From positions 1 through 64,000 of the forward strand of contig CAOLHI010002514.1 in the NCBI GenBank assembly GCA_948474755.1: DNA of 64,000 bases, in the 5' to 3' direction. A model generated the notes under the pieces. It did no database searches, was not told the origin of the DNA, and saw nothing but the letters and a program-made list of their open reading frames with translations. The position numbers were made by a program, and so were the translations under genes. The stretch comes from Ctenosaura bakeri. Lineage: Eukaryota; Chordata; Lepidosauria; Squamata; Iguanidae. Shown in pieces: positions 36,710 through 48,379 of this stretch (the stretch's first letter is position 1; each line of letters starts with the position of its first letter).

Positions 36710-39560
36710 ATGCTTCTTATGACTTCCCCAACCACTCTGTGTTACCCCTCCCGCAAAAAAACAAAACAAAAACTAAAGCTTTCAATAGACAGGCTGCACA
36801 TTTTGTTTAATTTGTGGACATCTTGCTTGTAAGGTGGGATGTGATGTTAAATGCATCCAACACCCTCCCCCAGATGTGTTTCTGGATTGCTGCAGTCCTC
36901 TTGTGATTTCTCCTCTAGTTTTTTTCTCCCCCATACCTTCTTAACTTTGCTTTTATTTTTTAAAATGCGATTGATTCCTCAAAGTAAGATTGCCAAAACC
37001 TGGCACTCCCTCTGTAGACAGTATACTCCAATGTCTCTGGTAGTAAGCATAAACGGAGAATGGGAGCGCTAGGGATCTTTCTCCAAGGAAACAAACAGAG
37101 GGAATGCACCATTAGAATTTAACACTCTTGTACTACAACTCTAGCACCTTTTTAAAACTAGCATCTTAGCGCAAAAGCAGTTAGGTTTCTGTACTCAGAA
37201 ATACTAACATCCACCCCCATACCAACACTGGTCAACATGTTTTCAACAAATATTTTCACTACCTCCCTTTTTCCAGTCTTGCAACTTCATTCTAGGTTGC
37301 AATGGATTTGTGTGTTGCAGGAGGGGTGTTTTTCCAAGCACAGTCACCTACACAACTACTCTGATGTCATAGTTCACCTGATGACCAAATGTATCAGTTT
37401 CTGTGTGTGTTTTTGAAAAGCCTTTCCAGGAAGAACAAAATACCACAAAATATGGCAAAAAGGGAAGGAAAATAAGCCCCAAACACTGCATGATCGGTAA
37501 AATATTTCAGTCTTCTTTTTTAAAGAAGGAGATACAGCAATAAATTCTGTCACCTCCAGACATATTTTCTCCATCTGGAAGATGGCTCAGTTTTCTTCTT
37601 ACACATTTCATGCTTATGTTACCCTTGCAGCATAGTTGCAGCCAAGAACACAAACCATATGGGCTCCTTAAATACATTGGGATGCTGCAGCTCAACACCA
37701 TTCAGATGATTTTAATCATACTTAGCAAAGGATTTTTTTTTTTCCTGGCATGCATGAGATCACTCTTACCAGCTGGGAAGCTGATTCATACTAAGCCCCA
37801 TATAGTCTGTGATTTTAACAGTCCCTGAAGACGCAATCAGTACCTCACCCCCAATGAGCTCAGATCCCTTTTTTGTTATCACATTGGCCCCTTCTTCCCA
37901 CTGTAAAGGTGGTAAAATTTTAGCTCTCTCCACATTTGCATCCTGCCTGTGTCTTTCTCTAAACAAAATTCCTCATATTTCATGTGTGCAACTGGCCAGC
38001 AAATGTGTAGATCCCTTAACCTAGCACAGTGTCCTCTCAGTTCATCTAAATTGATTTGCACTCTCTTCCCTGAGCTTAAAAAAAGAGGAATATTCCTCCC
38101 CTCTTTTTTTTTTTCCATTTCTGAATTTGCAGGGCCATAAGAAGGCCAAGCCAAATAATGTAAATTATACTGGCATGCTAGACACTGCAATATTTCTACA
38201 GTTTTTGAATATAGTCACATGATGAATCAGCTTGGCAGTTATCATGCAAACCAAACAAGTTTTGTTTTTGAGAAGTCAACCATTAGGCAGAATGTCAGTT
38301 CAATCCCCTTAAAGATTTTCATCATCATAATCATAGACAAGGGCTTCAGATTTCTTGGACTACGACTCCCACAGTCCCTTCTGGTTGCCCAAGGCTGACG
38401 GAGGTGAGGTAGGAAGTTCCTGAGTGTTATAAACCAAAATGTTTGGAGGACCAAAGTTTTTCTCCCACTGCAGAAAACTTGGCTGCCTAAACTGGAGTGG
38501 GTGCCAGAATTTGGAACCTGTATTGTACAATTGAAAATTTTGTGAAACAGATGGATCACATCTGTGTTTGCTGAAACAGATCGAACATGGTGGCCCTTAG
38601 ACCACATCTGGTCTTTTGTATGTTCTTTTTTTGTTTCTGACATACCAACATTAGTTTCACCAAGGGTTTTATCTCAGTTTAGTAATGACTAATAATTCAG
38701 AAAGGGAGATGCTGGGAGGCAAGTGTCGCAGCCCCTAAGTTGTTCCTCCTGAACTCCCCAAATGTTTCCCTCTTTTTCAGGGGGGAATAGTGTAGGTCAG
38801 ATAGCCTATCCTGTACCACCTAAACCAGATAAATGTCTCAAACCTGAAGGAGGATGCTACCCTCTCAACTACCTATCCATTCAGCTTCTGTATGTGGATG
38901 AGTGTTTGGGGGGAATGCCATTTTCTCTTGCCACTGGCAGGAAATACTTTGGCCTTTTACTGTTAAATTCTTTATGTAACTACTTATAAGTAAGCCATTG
39001 TTGAATCAGCATGACTTACTATCAGGTAAACAACCTCAACAATTACAGTTTTTGAGCCTTATTCCACAGATGTTGATCTTCTGCTATTAGAGCAAGACTC
39101 ATCTTGGCAAAATCAAGGAAACAGCTAGACTCAGTTTCTGGTTTATCTGGGCTGTCAGAGCCATTGTCCTAACTAAGCACAGGGATTTTGAGCCCTGGGC
39201 TCTTGGATTCTGTTACTGACTTGATGTGACATTGAAGAAGGTCACCCATGAGCTTCAGCTTTCATCGTCTGTGAACTGTTGTGATGTCCAAAATATGTCA
39301 TGAAGATTAATGAATGTTTTCCAAGGCAATTTTTGACATCTTTGAACTAAAGTTCAAGGTACTTCATGATAGTTCAGATTCCCCTTGACCTCCTAGCAAT
39401 TTTCTCAAGGTTACCAATAAGAGATTGTAAACAGGAAGCTCAGAATCTGTTATTTGTTATTTGCTGTCCAACTATCTTCAGGTTCTCCAAACACCCTAGA
39501 CTACTCTTTTTCCACCCCTACCTCAGAGTGAACTGTCCTTCCTAGAATTCATCTTTTAAA
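36710..39560. other. intergenic, no gene recognised
   Basis: AT-rich with T runs at 37733 and 38103. ACTACGACTCCCACAGTCCC at 38360 is a scrap of a hAT-derived repeat. Overlapping short frames on both strands at 37.4-38.6 kb show no coding family. Confidence 0.4.
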
Positions 39561-39563
39561 GGA

Positions 39564-39789
39564 GGTCTCTTTCACACTACCCAATTATAGCACCATGATT
39601 CCCCTTTAACTGCCGTGGCCACATCCAATAGAATCTTCAAAACTGTAGTTTAATGAAGCATTTAGAATTATCTTCTACAGACTTCCTGAAGTGCCTCACC
39701 AAACTGCAAATTCTAGAAAATTCCTTTAGGATGCAGGTATGGCTGTTAAAGTAGAATCCAAGTACGATAATTGCAAAAGATGAAAGAGC
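39564..39789. mobile_element. hairpin-end MITE, family B copy 1
   Basis: GGTCTCTTTCACACTACCCA then ATAGCACCATGATTCCCCTT on the left, with inverses AAAGTAGAATCC and GATGAAAGAGC on the right. The central part pairs AAACTGTAGTTT / AAACTGCAAATT. It resembles family A in layout but not in detailed sequence. Confidence 0.6.
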
Positions 39790-39794
39790 AAAGT

Positions 39795-40530
39795 TGCAGG
39801 TTCCCTTTGTACCACCAACAAAAGATGTTCGCTTTTCAAAACCAGAAGTGGACCTCTGACCACTTCCAGCTTTGTTTCTTGTTTTACATTTTTTTTTGGG
39901 GGGGGGAGTAATTTTGGCAGTGCATGCAGCCCCTAGAGGGTCCCGTAGGCAGAGAAATGGTCCCCAGACTTGCTGAAGGGGCACACCACTGACCTACCTT
40001 GACTGCACAGGGCATATTTTCTCTGCTGTAAGGAAAGAGAGCAATTCACTGTTGAGCTGAATGGTGGGCAGCCACAGAAAGTTCCAGAGCCAGATCCATA
40101 TCATTCCTTCTGAACCTCTGTGGGCTGTGCCACAGTGCTTTCACCAAGCTGCACATTAATGAACATCTTTCTCTCATGGAGGCTTCTGGAGGCATATTTA
40201 CCTCACAGGAGGGGGTGTCAAATAGTTTGAGGGCATAGACACAGGTGCAGAGGGTCAAACAGCCACACAGAACCCACCCCCTTTCTGACTATATGCAGCC
40301 AGAGTACACCAAGCATCCCCACTCCTGGTTCAAATGTTGCTTGTTTCACTCTAAGACTACTTTTGATTGGCTCTAGTTAATTGCCCAAAAACCTGAGTAA
40401 CAGATATGGGAAGAAAGGGAGAAGACTTTATATGAATATTCTCAAGTATGATTTGTCCTTTATTCTCAATGTTTTTCCCCTTATGGAAATGGTATTGCCT
40501 CCTGGATTTTTAAGCCCCAGGAAAATATAC
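39795..40530. other. intergenic, no gene recognised
   Basis: It contains T9G8 at 39889-39906. Short minus-strand frames at 39637-39984 and 40046-40258 look incidental. Confidence 0.35.
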
Positions 40531-40536
40531 CTAGAG

Positions 40537-40690
40537 GGTCTCAACACTCTAAAGGCCCCAGATCCTGCCTAATTTTGGAAGCTAAGCAGAGTCAGCCTGG
40601 TTAATACTTGGATAGGGGATAGCCAATGAGTAACAAGTCGTGTAGGCTATATTTCAGAGGAAAGAATGTTGTTGTTAAGGTTGCTTTGAA
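40537..40690 (+). mobile_element. 5S-rRNA-derived SINE
   Basis: GATCCTGCCTAATTTTGGAA then GCTAAGCAGAGTCAGCCTGG, TTAATACTTGGATAGGGGAT and GTGTAGGCTAT follow the order of 5S rRNA (internal promoter A box GAAGCTAAGCAG, C box GGTTAGTACTTGGATGG). Substitutions throughout and a non-5S continuation after 40651 mark it as a retroposed SINE rather than an rRNA gene. Confidence 0.8.
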
Positions 40691-40934
40691 GGCCTGCATA
40701 ATACATCTATATAGCAGTGATATATACCTGTGTCTCTGAAATGGATAAGATTTTATGCGTACGTGTTATGCAGTTGTATAGCTACACATTGCTATATAGA
40801 CCGGGAATAGTTGTAGTAACTTAGTTTGTGGTCACTGCTTCATAAAAGCAATAGAGACAGGGAAGAATGTTGTTCTTTTCTCGCTGTGACACAAATGCAA
40901 AATTCTCAAGAATGCTATTCTCCATCAGTATTTG

Positions 40935-41163
40935 CATTTCTTCCATTCACAATACATAATAGCACTATGATTCCACTTTAATGGCCATGGAAACAACTCA
41001 TGGCATCCTGGGATTCGCAGTTTAGAAGAGGGGCATTTTGAATTCTTACCCAGAGAACTCCTCTAGTGCTTTGGACTAAACTGCCAATCCCAGGATTCCA
41101 TAGGATGCAGCCATTGTAATTAAAGTGGAATCATAGCATTCTAATTGTGAAGTGTGAAAGGGC
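40935..41163. mobile_element. hairpin-end MITE, family B copy 2
   Basis: ATAGCACTATGATTCCACTT, TAATGGCCATGG and GGGATTCGCAGTTTAG pair with the inverse right arm CAATCCCAGGATTCCATAGG ... TAAAGTGGAATCATAGCATT; the right end is AGTGTGAAAGGGCC. The left end is degraded. Confidence 0.65.
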
Positions 41164-41169
41164 CTCTGG

Positions 41170-42265
41170 AGAAGTGCCAATAGTGGAAGAAAACTGCATT
41201 CCAGATTAAAAATCTGGTAAGGGTGAATAGGCCTCAGATTTTGTGATGCAGTTCTCCAGAACACGAACACACAATGGAAAAATGCAAACTGAAATGTGCT
41301 TATTACTGGAGGAATTGTACAAAAAGCACAATATCAGAGAAAGCAGTTTATAAAATGTATACATATTTGGAAAAAATAAACAGAAAAAATGTAGCTTAGG
41401 AACAAGCATGTACAAAAATGCATACAAATTTCCATGCAGAGCTTTCTTTTCTCTCTCTCTCTCTCTTTTTGTTTTTTGAATGGAGCAAACAAATGGTAGA
41501 AAAATGAAATGTGGTAATAAACTGAAAATTACAGCTTTGCTTCTCCCTGAGAAACAACGTCTGTATGAACAAGCTAAGTGTATGGCAGTGAGGGAAGAAA
41601 AGTTATTTTGTGGCATGTTGATGGAATATGAGTACACAGTGAGCATGTCAGAGTGTGATGAATGATGTTCCACAACAAAAGCCAGATCCAGATGTGTGAG
41701 CCCCTATAGAACATGTGGCTATATCTCCCATATGATCTCTCTCCTTCGTGGGAATAACTGGAGAGACTCTCATTTATGTTTATACACTTCATCCCTCAGT
41801 CTCAGTTCTCACTACATAGGTTTTTTTTAATAGTATCTCCTCCTTGTTCCCCTGCCAAAAGTAACGACAACTTCACTGAAATTAATAATTAGATCAATAT
41901 GAAACATGAAGCACAGATGAGGATAAAAATCAGTTACAGAGGACTTTGTGAAAGTCATTTACAAAAACTGCAAACTTCCTTTATGGTAGAAATGTTCAGC
42001 TGCTGTCAATGTGAAACATTCCAAAGGAGCTCATAAATTCTGGGCAGCATCCAGCCAAAAGTCAGTGAGTGGAGTCTTATATTAATTTGAAGTCAATAAT
42101 GAAACTCCTGTTGCTTTTAATACAGGGGGAAATATGTTCCCCCTGGGATCGTAGAAGTAAGAGTGGAAGTCTTTGCTGCAATAAATTATACTATTTGGTG
42201 TAGATTAGAGCCAGAGAAGAAGATACAGGACTTCTCCTAAGCATTGTTATTTTTTCCCCCCTTAT
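41170..42265. other. intergenic, no gene recognised
   Basis: AT-rich; (TC)n at 41448-41468. The minus-strand 155-codon frame at 41206-41673 is A/T-driven and shows no family. Confidence 0.4.
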
Positions 42266-42270
42266 ACTGA

Positions 42271-42510
42271 AGTGTGGCATAGTGGCTAAAGAGTGTTGGA
42301 CTAAGACTGAGGAGAAACAGGATTCAAATCAGCACTTAGCCATGAAACTTGTTTGATGGCCTTGGGCCAGTTACAATTTACTACCTCCCCAGCCTAACCT
42401 ACCTCACAGGAATATTGTGGGGAGAAAACTTAGGAGGGACACATTCATGCACTACCCCACAAGCACCTTTGAAAAAAGTTAGGGTACAAAAATTAACAAA
42501 CAAGGGCTAA
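42271..42510 (+). mobile_element. Sauria-type SINE
   Basis: tRNA-like head GTGTGGCATAGTGGCTAAAG ... GGATTCAAATCAGC, body GGCCTTGGGCCAGTTACAAT, CCTAACCTACCTCACAGGAA and a BovB-like tail TTAGGGTACAAAAATTAAC. Confidence 0.8.
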
Positions 42511-42554
42511 CATCCCAACATGAACACTCAATTTGATCCTGGATACTCTCCTCC

Positions 42555-42745
42555 TTCTCCTCCTCCTTCATGTGCCAGACATTCCCCAGTTTGGGATTCA
42601 AGGTCGTTTACAACAGTTAAAACAAACATAAGTTAAAAATTCATAGCGTGCAAAAGTTAAAAAGCAATTAAGCCATCATAAAATTAAAACCACTTTAAAA
42701 CATACACCATTAAACGAAAACAACAAGCAATAAAAATCATTTTAA
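42555..42745 (-). mobile_element. non-LTR retroelement 3' end, inverted
   Basis: Read on the minus strand it is the T-rich tail with GTAAACGACCTTGAATCCCA, corresponding to the GTAAGCCRCCYTGAG box in the copies at 8000 and 23215. It abuts the next SINE. Confidence 0.6.
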
Positions 42746-42748
42746 ATT

Positions 42749-42984
42749 GTTGTGTCGATATTGTGTGCCTTCAAGTCATTTCTGACTTATGGTGACTCTC
42801 AGGTGAACCTATCATAGCATTTTCTTGGCAAGATTTGTTCAGAGGTGGTTTGCCTTTGCCCTCCTCTGAGACCGAGAGAGTGTGATGTGCCCAAGGTCAC
42901 TTTCCATGGCTGAACGGGGATTCAGACCTTGGTCACCAGAGTTTTAGTCCAATGTTTAAACCACTAGACCATGTTGGCTCTCCC
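42749..42984 (-). mobile_element. (ACA)n-tailed tRNA SINE, near full length
   Basis: Minus-strand order: GAGCCAACATGGTCTAGTGG head, GGTCTGAATCCCCGTTC B box, GGTGACCTTGGGCACATCAC-like body, CTCAGAGGAGGGCAAAGG, CTATGATAGGTTCACCTGAG and CATAAGTCAGAAATGACTTG tail. It is the best complete copy in the window. Confidence 0.85.
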
Positions 42985-43136
42985 TTTTTAGTTAAAAGGG
43001 TACAATCTTAATTTTATTTGTATCTCTACAGTATACTTTGAGCCACTATGAGTTGGTCTGTTTTTGAAGTCAATATTTTAAAAAATCTTTTCAAACATTA
43101 TAAAAAATGAAATGAAATGCAAGCATAAACTAAGGT

Positions 43137-43293
43137 CATAATCCCATACACAATTCTCTGGCGGAAAGTTCCACTGAGACTGTGAGAGGGCTTACTTTTG
43201 AGTGGGAAGGAATGGCATTGCACTGCATGTTTGAGGGTGCTATCATTTCAATGAAACCAACTCCCAGGTAAATTGCTATGGAATTGCACCCTT
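43137..43293. repeat. interspersed repeat, family E copy 3
   Basis: ATAATCCCATACACAATTCT, TTCCACTGAGACTGTGAG and GGGCTTACTTTTGAGTGG match the pattern at 22822-22906, followed by a partial second copy (CAACTCCCAGGTAAATTG). Confidence 0.5.
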
Positions 43294-43294
43294 A

Positions 43295-44900
43295 AAGAAC
43301 TATAAAAGGCACTGGCCTGCCAGCTCATGCCAGCCAAGCTGAAAGGTGACTGGGAAGCTTTATCTGGCTTTTCAGCCTAGTACCTCCTGGAATGCCCATC
43401 TGTGTCTCTCCCCATCCCCTGGGCAATTGACAGCAATCAAAAATTAGCTATGCCAGTTCCAGGGCTGGAGTAGCTAATGGACCCAGATAAGGCCATCTGG
43501 GAGAACAAAGTGTCTATGGATCAAAAAGATCTAAAGCTGGCTACTCTCTGTCCTGCCCACAGATTGACAAACTTCAGGTATTTCCACCTGCTACCACATG
43601 ACCAGGTGTGGTGGATATCTTTGTTGTGGCATTAACACTGATCCTTTCCACTAATAGAGTCCAATGAAGGTGCACCAACATACCATCCTAACCCCTGCCA
43701 AGCATTAATATTTGTGTGGGTTATGACTGTTCTGTAACAGATATACTATGGCAGAAGATTGTATGAACCAGAGCCCACATTAGATGCATGAAAAGCATGA
43801 AATAGGGTTCAGTCTCTCCCCCGTCCTGTATTTCTCAGTGTCTTCTCACAGAGAGGCTGATCTGCTTTAACCTAATTTAGCAGGAAAGAAGCCCAGAATC
43901 CTTATTAAGTCTCAGTTCAATAAAACCAAATTTGATGATAAATTCAAGTTCAGCCATTTCCTGCTTGAGCCTCCCTTTGAAGTCTTATTGTTGCTGCTGC
44001 TAAGATGACTTTGAAGTCAGCATCAGAGTATCTTGGGAGAACAAAATGTTCTGTCATTTGTTTCTGAATGATGCAATTTTTGGTCACTGTTTTTCATTTA
44101 ATTTTTTTTAAAATTCTTGCATAGAAACTGAACTCTTTGTTCTATATTGATAATACAGGGGCATCTTTAGCAGAGGTGGCATATTGTGTCCTCTTGGAGG
44201 ATGAAGCAAATAAATCCCTGATGGTATAACTGTTATCCTTGGCTCCTACAGCAGTTGCTGCCTTGATAGATATAGAAGGAATCAAATAGGCATCTGGGTT
44301 TGTATTTGTTTTTGAGCTGTTGTAGCCCTTGACTGGCCATTTCTGATCAGAAAGGCTGCCTCCCAGTAAGGACAGGGCTACCATCTAAGGCCACTTTATT
44401 CCTCTGCTGATGTTTTCAGTCTCTTCAAATAGCCTTGTTGGTTAGTCCATCCCCCATGGAACAAAACAGGTTAGGAAAGGAGGACCTAACACCTGCAAGA
44501 GAAAATTATCATATTGCAGAAGGACCAAAAATAATTGGTGAAACAAGAGCAACGCAATTTTAGCTGTAGGTGACAATAAGTAGGTCTCATTGTCATCTAT
44601 AGGTCTTATCTCATAGAAAAGAAATCAAGGTAAGCAGCAATCCACCTGTTCTGACAATAAGGTTTTACTATTGTCCAGTGGGAGTCACTATATAGGACAG
44701 TAGCTGCACAACCAAAGAAACAGATACACATCAGATATCTAAAATATAGAAACTCATGAGAGAACAGTGAAGTCTCCAAGGCTCCCTACCAGTGATCACA
44801 AAATTATTGTTTCAATAAAAAAAATTGCAAAGGGAGGATTCAATGTTGAATTGATGAGTGAGAATTTTCCAGCAGATTTAGCCCTGTCTAAGTACTGAAA
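43295..44900. other. intergenic, no gene recognised
   Basis: Single-copy-looking sequence. The minus-strand frame at 44142-44384 has no recognised family. Confidence 0.4.
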
Positions 44901-44902
44901 AT

Positions 44903-44977
44903 GCAAAACCTCATGATAGGTTCACCTTAGGGTCACTATAAATCAGAAACACACAACAATAACAATTACAACAACAT
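44903..44977 (+). mobile_element. (ACA)n-tailed tRNA SINE, 3' fragment
   Basis: AACCTCATGATAGGTTCACC, TTAGGGTCACTATAAATCAG and AAACACACAACAAT then an (ACA)n-like tail. Confidence 0.8.
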
Positions 44978-44979
44978 CA

Positions 44980-45220
44980 GCAACAATATGCAGCAAGGGA
45001 AACTGAGAAAGATGGGTGGAAATGCTAGTTCCACCACCTTCCTATTGTCAGAGCTTGAAAAGTATTTTTGCAGTGGTTAAAACACCTTTCACCTCCAACT
45101 AGCATGGCCAAGCTGTGTCAGTTGTTGTCTTCATTGCCCTCCATGAGTCAAAAGCAGAAATTATACTGGAGAGCATTTTCTACTTGTGTAGCCCTTTCCC
45201 CATGGTGTGATTGAGGCCCT
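44980..45220. other. intergenic
   Basis: No feature supported. Confidence 0.3.
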
Positions 45221-45221
45221 T

Positions 45222-45651
45222 TCCACACGAGGCAGTTAAAACGGGCCAAGGCGTCCTGACACGGATGTTGTCCGCACCTTGGGTCGGACTAGGTGTGGAC
45301 TATTTAACTTAGTTCCACACCTCAGTCCGATCCAACACGCCCTCAAGTGGTCCTGCAGATGTGCAGGCTTGCACTGATCAGCAGAGGGCAGGCTGTGGGC
45401 ATGGCCAGCCTCAGCGGTTGGTCCACTCCTACAAAGACACCAGAAACTGCCATTTTGAGCTGGAGTAGTGTGGATCTACAGACATCGTACTGCTTCGGTT
45501 CGCCCTGCACCAGTGGAGGAGCCCTGTGGAAGGGCTCTGAGATCCTTGATTTTTTAGGGTTCTGATTTGTGTGGGGAGATTTCAGGAGTAGTAGGAAGTC
45601 ATGGCAGTTAAAGTGGTATCAAACTGCTATGACTAAGCAATGTGAAAGAAG
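45222..45651 (+). mobile_element. GC-rich hairpin-end MITE, family C copy 2
   Basis: GGCCCTTTCCACACGAGGCA, AAACGGGCCAAGGCGTC, CAGGCTTGCACTGATCAGCA, GCCATTTTGAGC and GTGTGGATCTACAGACATC are shared in order with the element at 56513. The right end ...CAATGTGAAAGAAGCC is a diverged inverse of the left. The 72-codon frame inside is repeat-derived. Confidence 0.7.
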
Positions 45652-45811
45652 CCCAGATCTACACAAGCTGGGTATGACCAATCCAGTCTAGGCAAAAGAA
45701 CCAAATTATCTCTATCTTCCACCTGAGTACATTTAGTGACGAACTAAGCAAAGAAGTTCAGATGTGGTCATTGTTTGTAAAAGGGAATGAAATAAAGCAT
45801 TCACACACTAA

Positions 45812-46243
45812 GGCCCTTTTCACACATTGCCTGTTTGCGTGGCTGGGGGGGCGCGTCTCGTGCAAAAAGCCTCAGCAGGAATGCTGCCACTTCCCTGCTC
45901 TTTCATCCCGCAGCTCGCTTCCTGGTCGCACAAATGTCGTGCTAGTGCCCCGCCCCTTCCTTCTGCAACGCAGCCTGGGAGCTGTAGGCTGCGCTGGGGG
46001 AGGAAGTGCGACCAGCCCGGCTCATCCGACGCACCCACAGCAGGTAAGTGTGCGAGGGCCCCGGGAGCATTGTGCAACCGTGCAGTATTTTCGGCTCCCA
46101 GCCGAAAATAAAAAAATTCACGCGCGGCCCACTTTAGGCTCATGAGCGTCACGTGAATGGGAGTGTGTTGTACGGACTGACGCTCCCACTCACGCAGTGC
46201 TCAAGGGGCCCTCTCGCAACAGAAACTGTGTGCGAAAAGGGCC
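45812..46243 (-). mobile_element. GC-rich hairpin-end MITE, family D copy 2
   Basis: Ends GGCCCTTTTCACACATTGCC and GTGTGCGAAAAGGGCC, with a perfect TAA on both sides (45809-45811, 46244-46246). A 3-bp TAA duplication fits PIF/Harbinger. It is CpG-rich. The 127-, 110- and 94-codon frames on both strands here are by-products of the GC-rich repeat, not genes. Confidence 0.85.
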
Positions 46244-46292
46244 TAAGACTTTTCTTATTAGGATCCTAAATCCTAAGAATAACACATTCATA

Positions 46293-46835
46293 CCTTCAAA
46301 CATTTCATAGATGAAAACCGGGACACATGTGGCCAAGCAATATGGGAGTGTGGTCAAAGTGACAAAAGTTATTAATGAAGAAGAACAGACAAGCTAGGAG
46401 AGGCTGCAATCGTTTGCTTTTACCTTAGCCTACTGGGAAAGTTAAGATTCTACCCTCTCCTCTCTTTTCCTCTTCTCTCCCCTCTGCTGAGTTAATTGAA
46501 AGCAAACTAGTTTTCTACTTTGAGCTCAGTTTCCAGCAATTGAACCAAGGCAATTTCCGCACTAGACTGTTACAGCGCTATTATTCCACTTTCAACGTCC
46601 TATGGAATCCTGGTGTTCGCAGTTTCAGGCGCCCCCTCCTGAAACTGCACACCCCAGGATTCCATAGGATGTTGAAAGTGGAATAATAGTGCTATAACAG
46701 TCTCGTGTGGAAATGGCTTAAGTTGAGGACAAAAGGGGAAAGTGGGAGGAGGAGGGGAAAACTGAGACATGTTTAAAGCAGAGGGAAAAGTAGAATGATA
46801 GAGGGTCATTCTGCCAGATTGGGATGGTTGGAGTG
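46293..46835 (-). mobile_element. unclassified repeat family R, copy 3, split by a MITE
   Basis: Minus-strand homologue of 9725-10071. Left end CCTTCAAACATTTC with right end GGTTGGAGTG, flanked by TA on both sides (46291-46292, 46836-46837). Landmarks GGGACACATGTGGCC, GGGAGTGTGGTC and GAGGACAAAAGGGGAAAGTG appear in the expected inverse order. A family A MITE (46549-46718) interrupts it. Confidence 0.75.
46549..46718. mobile_element. hairpin MITE, family A copy 3, nested in repeat R
   Basis: GGCAATTTCCGCACTAGACT ... GTCTCGTGTGGAAATGGCT palindrome; flanks CAA (46546-46548) and TAA (46719-46721), a 3-bp duplication with one change. Removing it joins the two halves of the R repeat. Confidence 0.85.
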
Positions 46836-46839
46836 TACG

Positions 46840-47545
46840 TGTATTGTGCTGGTCCAAAAATATGTTTATGTGTTCCCACTGTATTATTTGCATTATATAA
46901 AAACTCATAAAAGCTCTTACGGCATTGTTACATTCATAAGGATAACCTGGTGAGTTTGTATCTAGCAGCCATTCAGGCATTGTTTCAGAAAGATGCATCT
47001 TTGTGACTGTTGGATGTGGAAATATTGTTGTTCTCTCTCTCTCTTTCTCTTTCAAGGCCTTCTAAAGACAGACAAAAAATGAATTGGCTCTGTGCTGCTG
47101 ATCTCCATCAAGCCATTTATTTAAAGGTTGTAATTGAGCAATATATAAAAGTTATGGCAACTCCAGCACTGCTTAAACTATGTAGTAATTACAAACTTAT
47201 TTGCATGCTTGTTTCAACATGATGGAAATGCCAATCACCCAACAATACATACAGGTGTGTCTGCTTTTCCATGGCATCGCCAGGCATCTAGAGATTATAT
47301 CACAGCTGGGGAGGCCTATTTAAAAATTTAAGGGGGTAGGGGAGAAGGAAGTGTTGTCTGTCACACGAAATTCATTTAATGAGCATGTTTTCGGGCAGAA
47401 TTTATTTTAGACCAAATGACAAGGAGGGATATTTTAAATAAGCATTACAGCCAAGTTAGCTATTTACAGTTTAGAATGCTAATAACATGCAGATAGGAGA
47501 GGCAGAAGAAAGCACTGTTTAGAGTTCTCATTGCTGACAGTTCCA
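46840..47545. other. intergenic, possible conserved block
   Basis: No gene. 47390-47500 is AT-rich, of moderate complexity and free of repeats. Confidence 0.35.
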
Positions 47546-47547
47546 GG

Positions 47548-47944
47548 GTGGTGTAACATCAGTTTTTTAGACTGGGATTTGGAGGATCCAGGTTCCAATT
47601 CACACTGATAGCACTACCTTATCCATTAGGCACAGGGTCTGGGGCCTATAAAAATTTTAGAGCCTACAAAAACAGGATTTTAGGGCCTACGAAAACATCC
47701 CTAGTAGTGCATTGAGGAGAGGTAGGAAGTCAAATTTAAGAGTGCACAGGACCTACAGAAACTTTAATGCAGCCCTGCACATTGAGCTATGAAACTCACC
47801 AGTCCAGCTCCCTCTCTCTTTCTTTCAGGCTGACCTTCCTCACAGAGTTGTTGCAAGGATAAAGTAGGGAGAAGGAGAGTCATGATTCGTACCTTGAACT
47901 CATTGGAGGAAAGACAGGATATAGAAGTAACTAACATAAATAAG
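47548..47944 (+). mobile_element. Sauria-type SINE interrupted by a 180-base insertion
   Basis: The head GACTGGGATTTGGAGGATCC, AGGTTCCAATTCACACT stops near 47606. The body resumes at about 47781 (ATTGAGCTATGAAACTCACC) and continues CTGACCTTCCTCACAGAGTT, GTTGCAAGGATAAAGTAGGG and the tail GAGGAAAGACAGGATATAGA. The intervening sequence (TAGCACTACC ... GCAGCCCTGCAC) contains two GGCCTA(T/C)AAAAA-like units and is not recognised. Confidence 0.75.
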
Positions 47945-47945
47945 T

Positions 47946-48370
47946 ATTCTCAATGGTTCTTTGAGAGAACTTGTCACCTTACTGGTGTTCTCAAGAAGAT
48001 CCAGTCATCTGCAGGATTCTAATACATGTGGAAGGTTAACTGTTCTCTATGCACACACAGGGATAAATTAGATTCAGCCTATATTTAGAAGCAGCGAAAT
48101 ATATGTTTGTCAGAGCACACAGTATTCATCACCTATATATATGCATTTAATATGTTTTGCTTTGTGATTGGTCATTGAGAGATAAAAATGCATTTAATTT
48201 GCAAGTCTAATTGTCAGCCACACATCTCTGAGGAAATCCTGTTGCAGAATCAGAAAAGGTGAATGGTGGGGAATATGAATTTGCCTTACTACCTAAACTA
48301 AACTGAAACAGTTAGTCATCATCCTGTTCAACTGCATTGTGAGAAACTAGCCTGCCACTGTCTTTTGGTG
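47946..48370. other. intergenic, AT-rich
   Basis: No gene. 48060-48240 has ATGCATTTAAT twice and a CTTTGTGATTGG; it may be conserved non-coding sequence. Confidence 0.3.
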
Positions 48371-48379
48371 TGCTTAGAT

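Noticed and set aside
38242..38643. 133-codon minus-strand frame
   Set aside because: It includes a scrap of a hAT-derived repeat and has no recognisable protein features.
40537..40651. A possible 5S rRNA gene
   Set aside because: Too many substitutions, and it runs into a non-5S SINE tail; treated as a SINE.
45762..46152. 127- and 110-codon frames in a CpG-rich block, at first resembling a promoter with first exon
   Set aside because: The block is a transposon with inverted ends and a perfect TAA duplication, with two more copies in the window.
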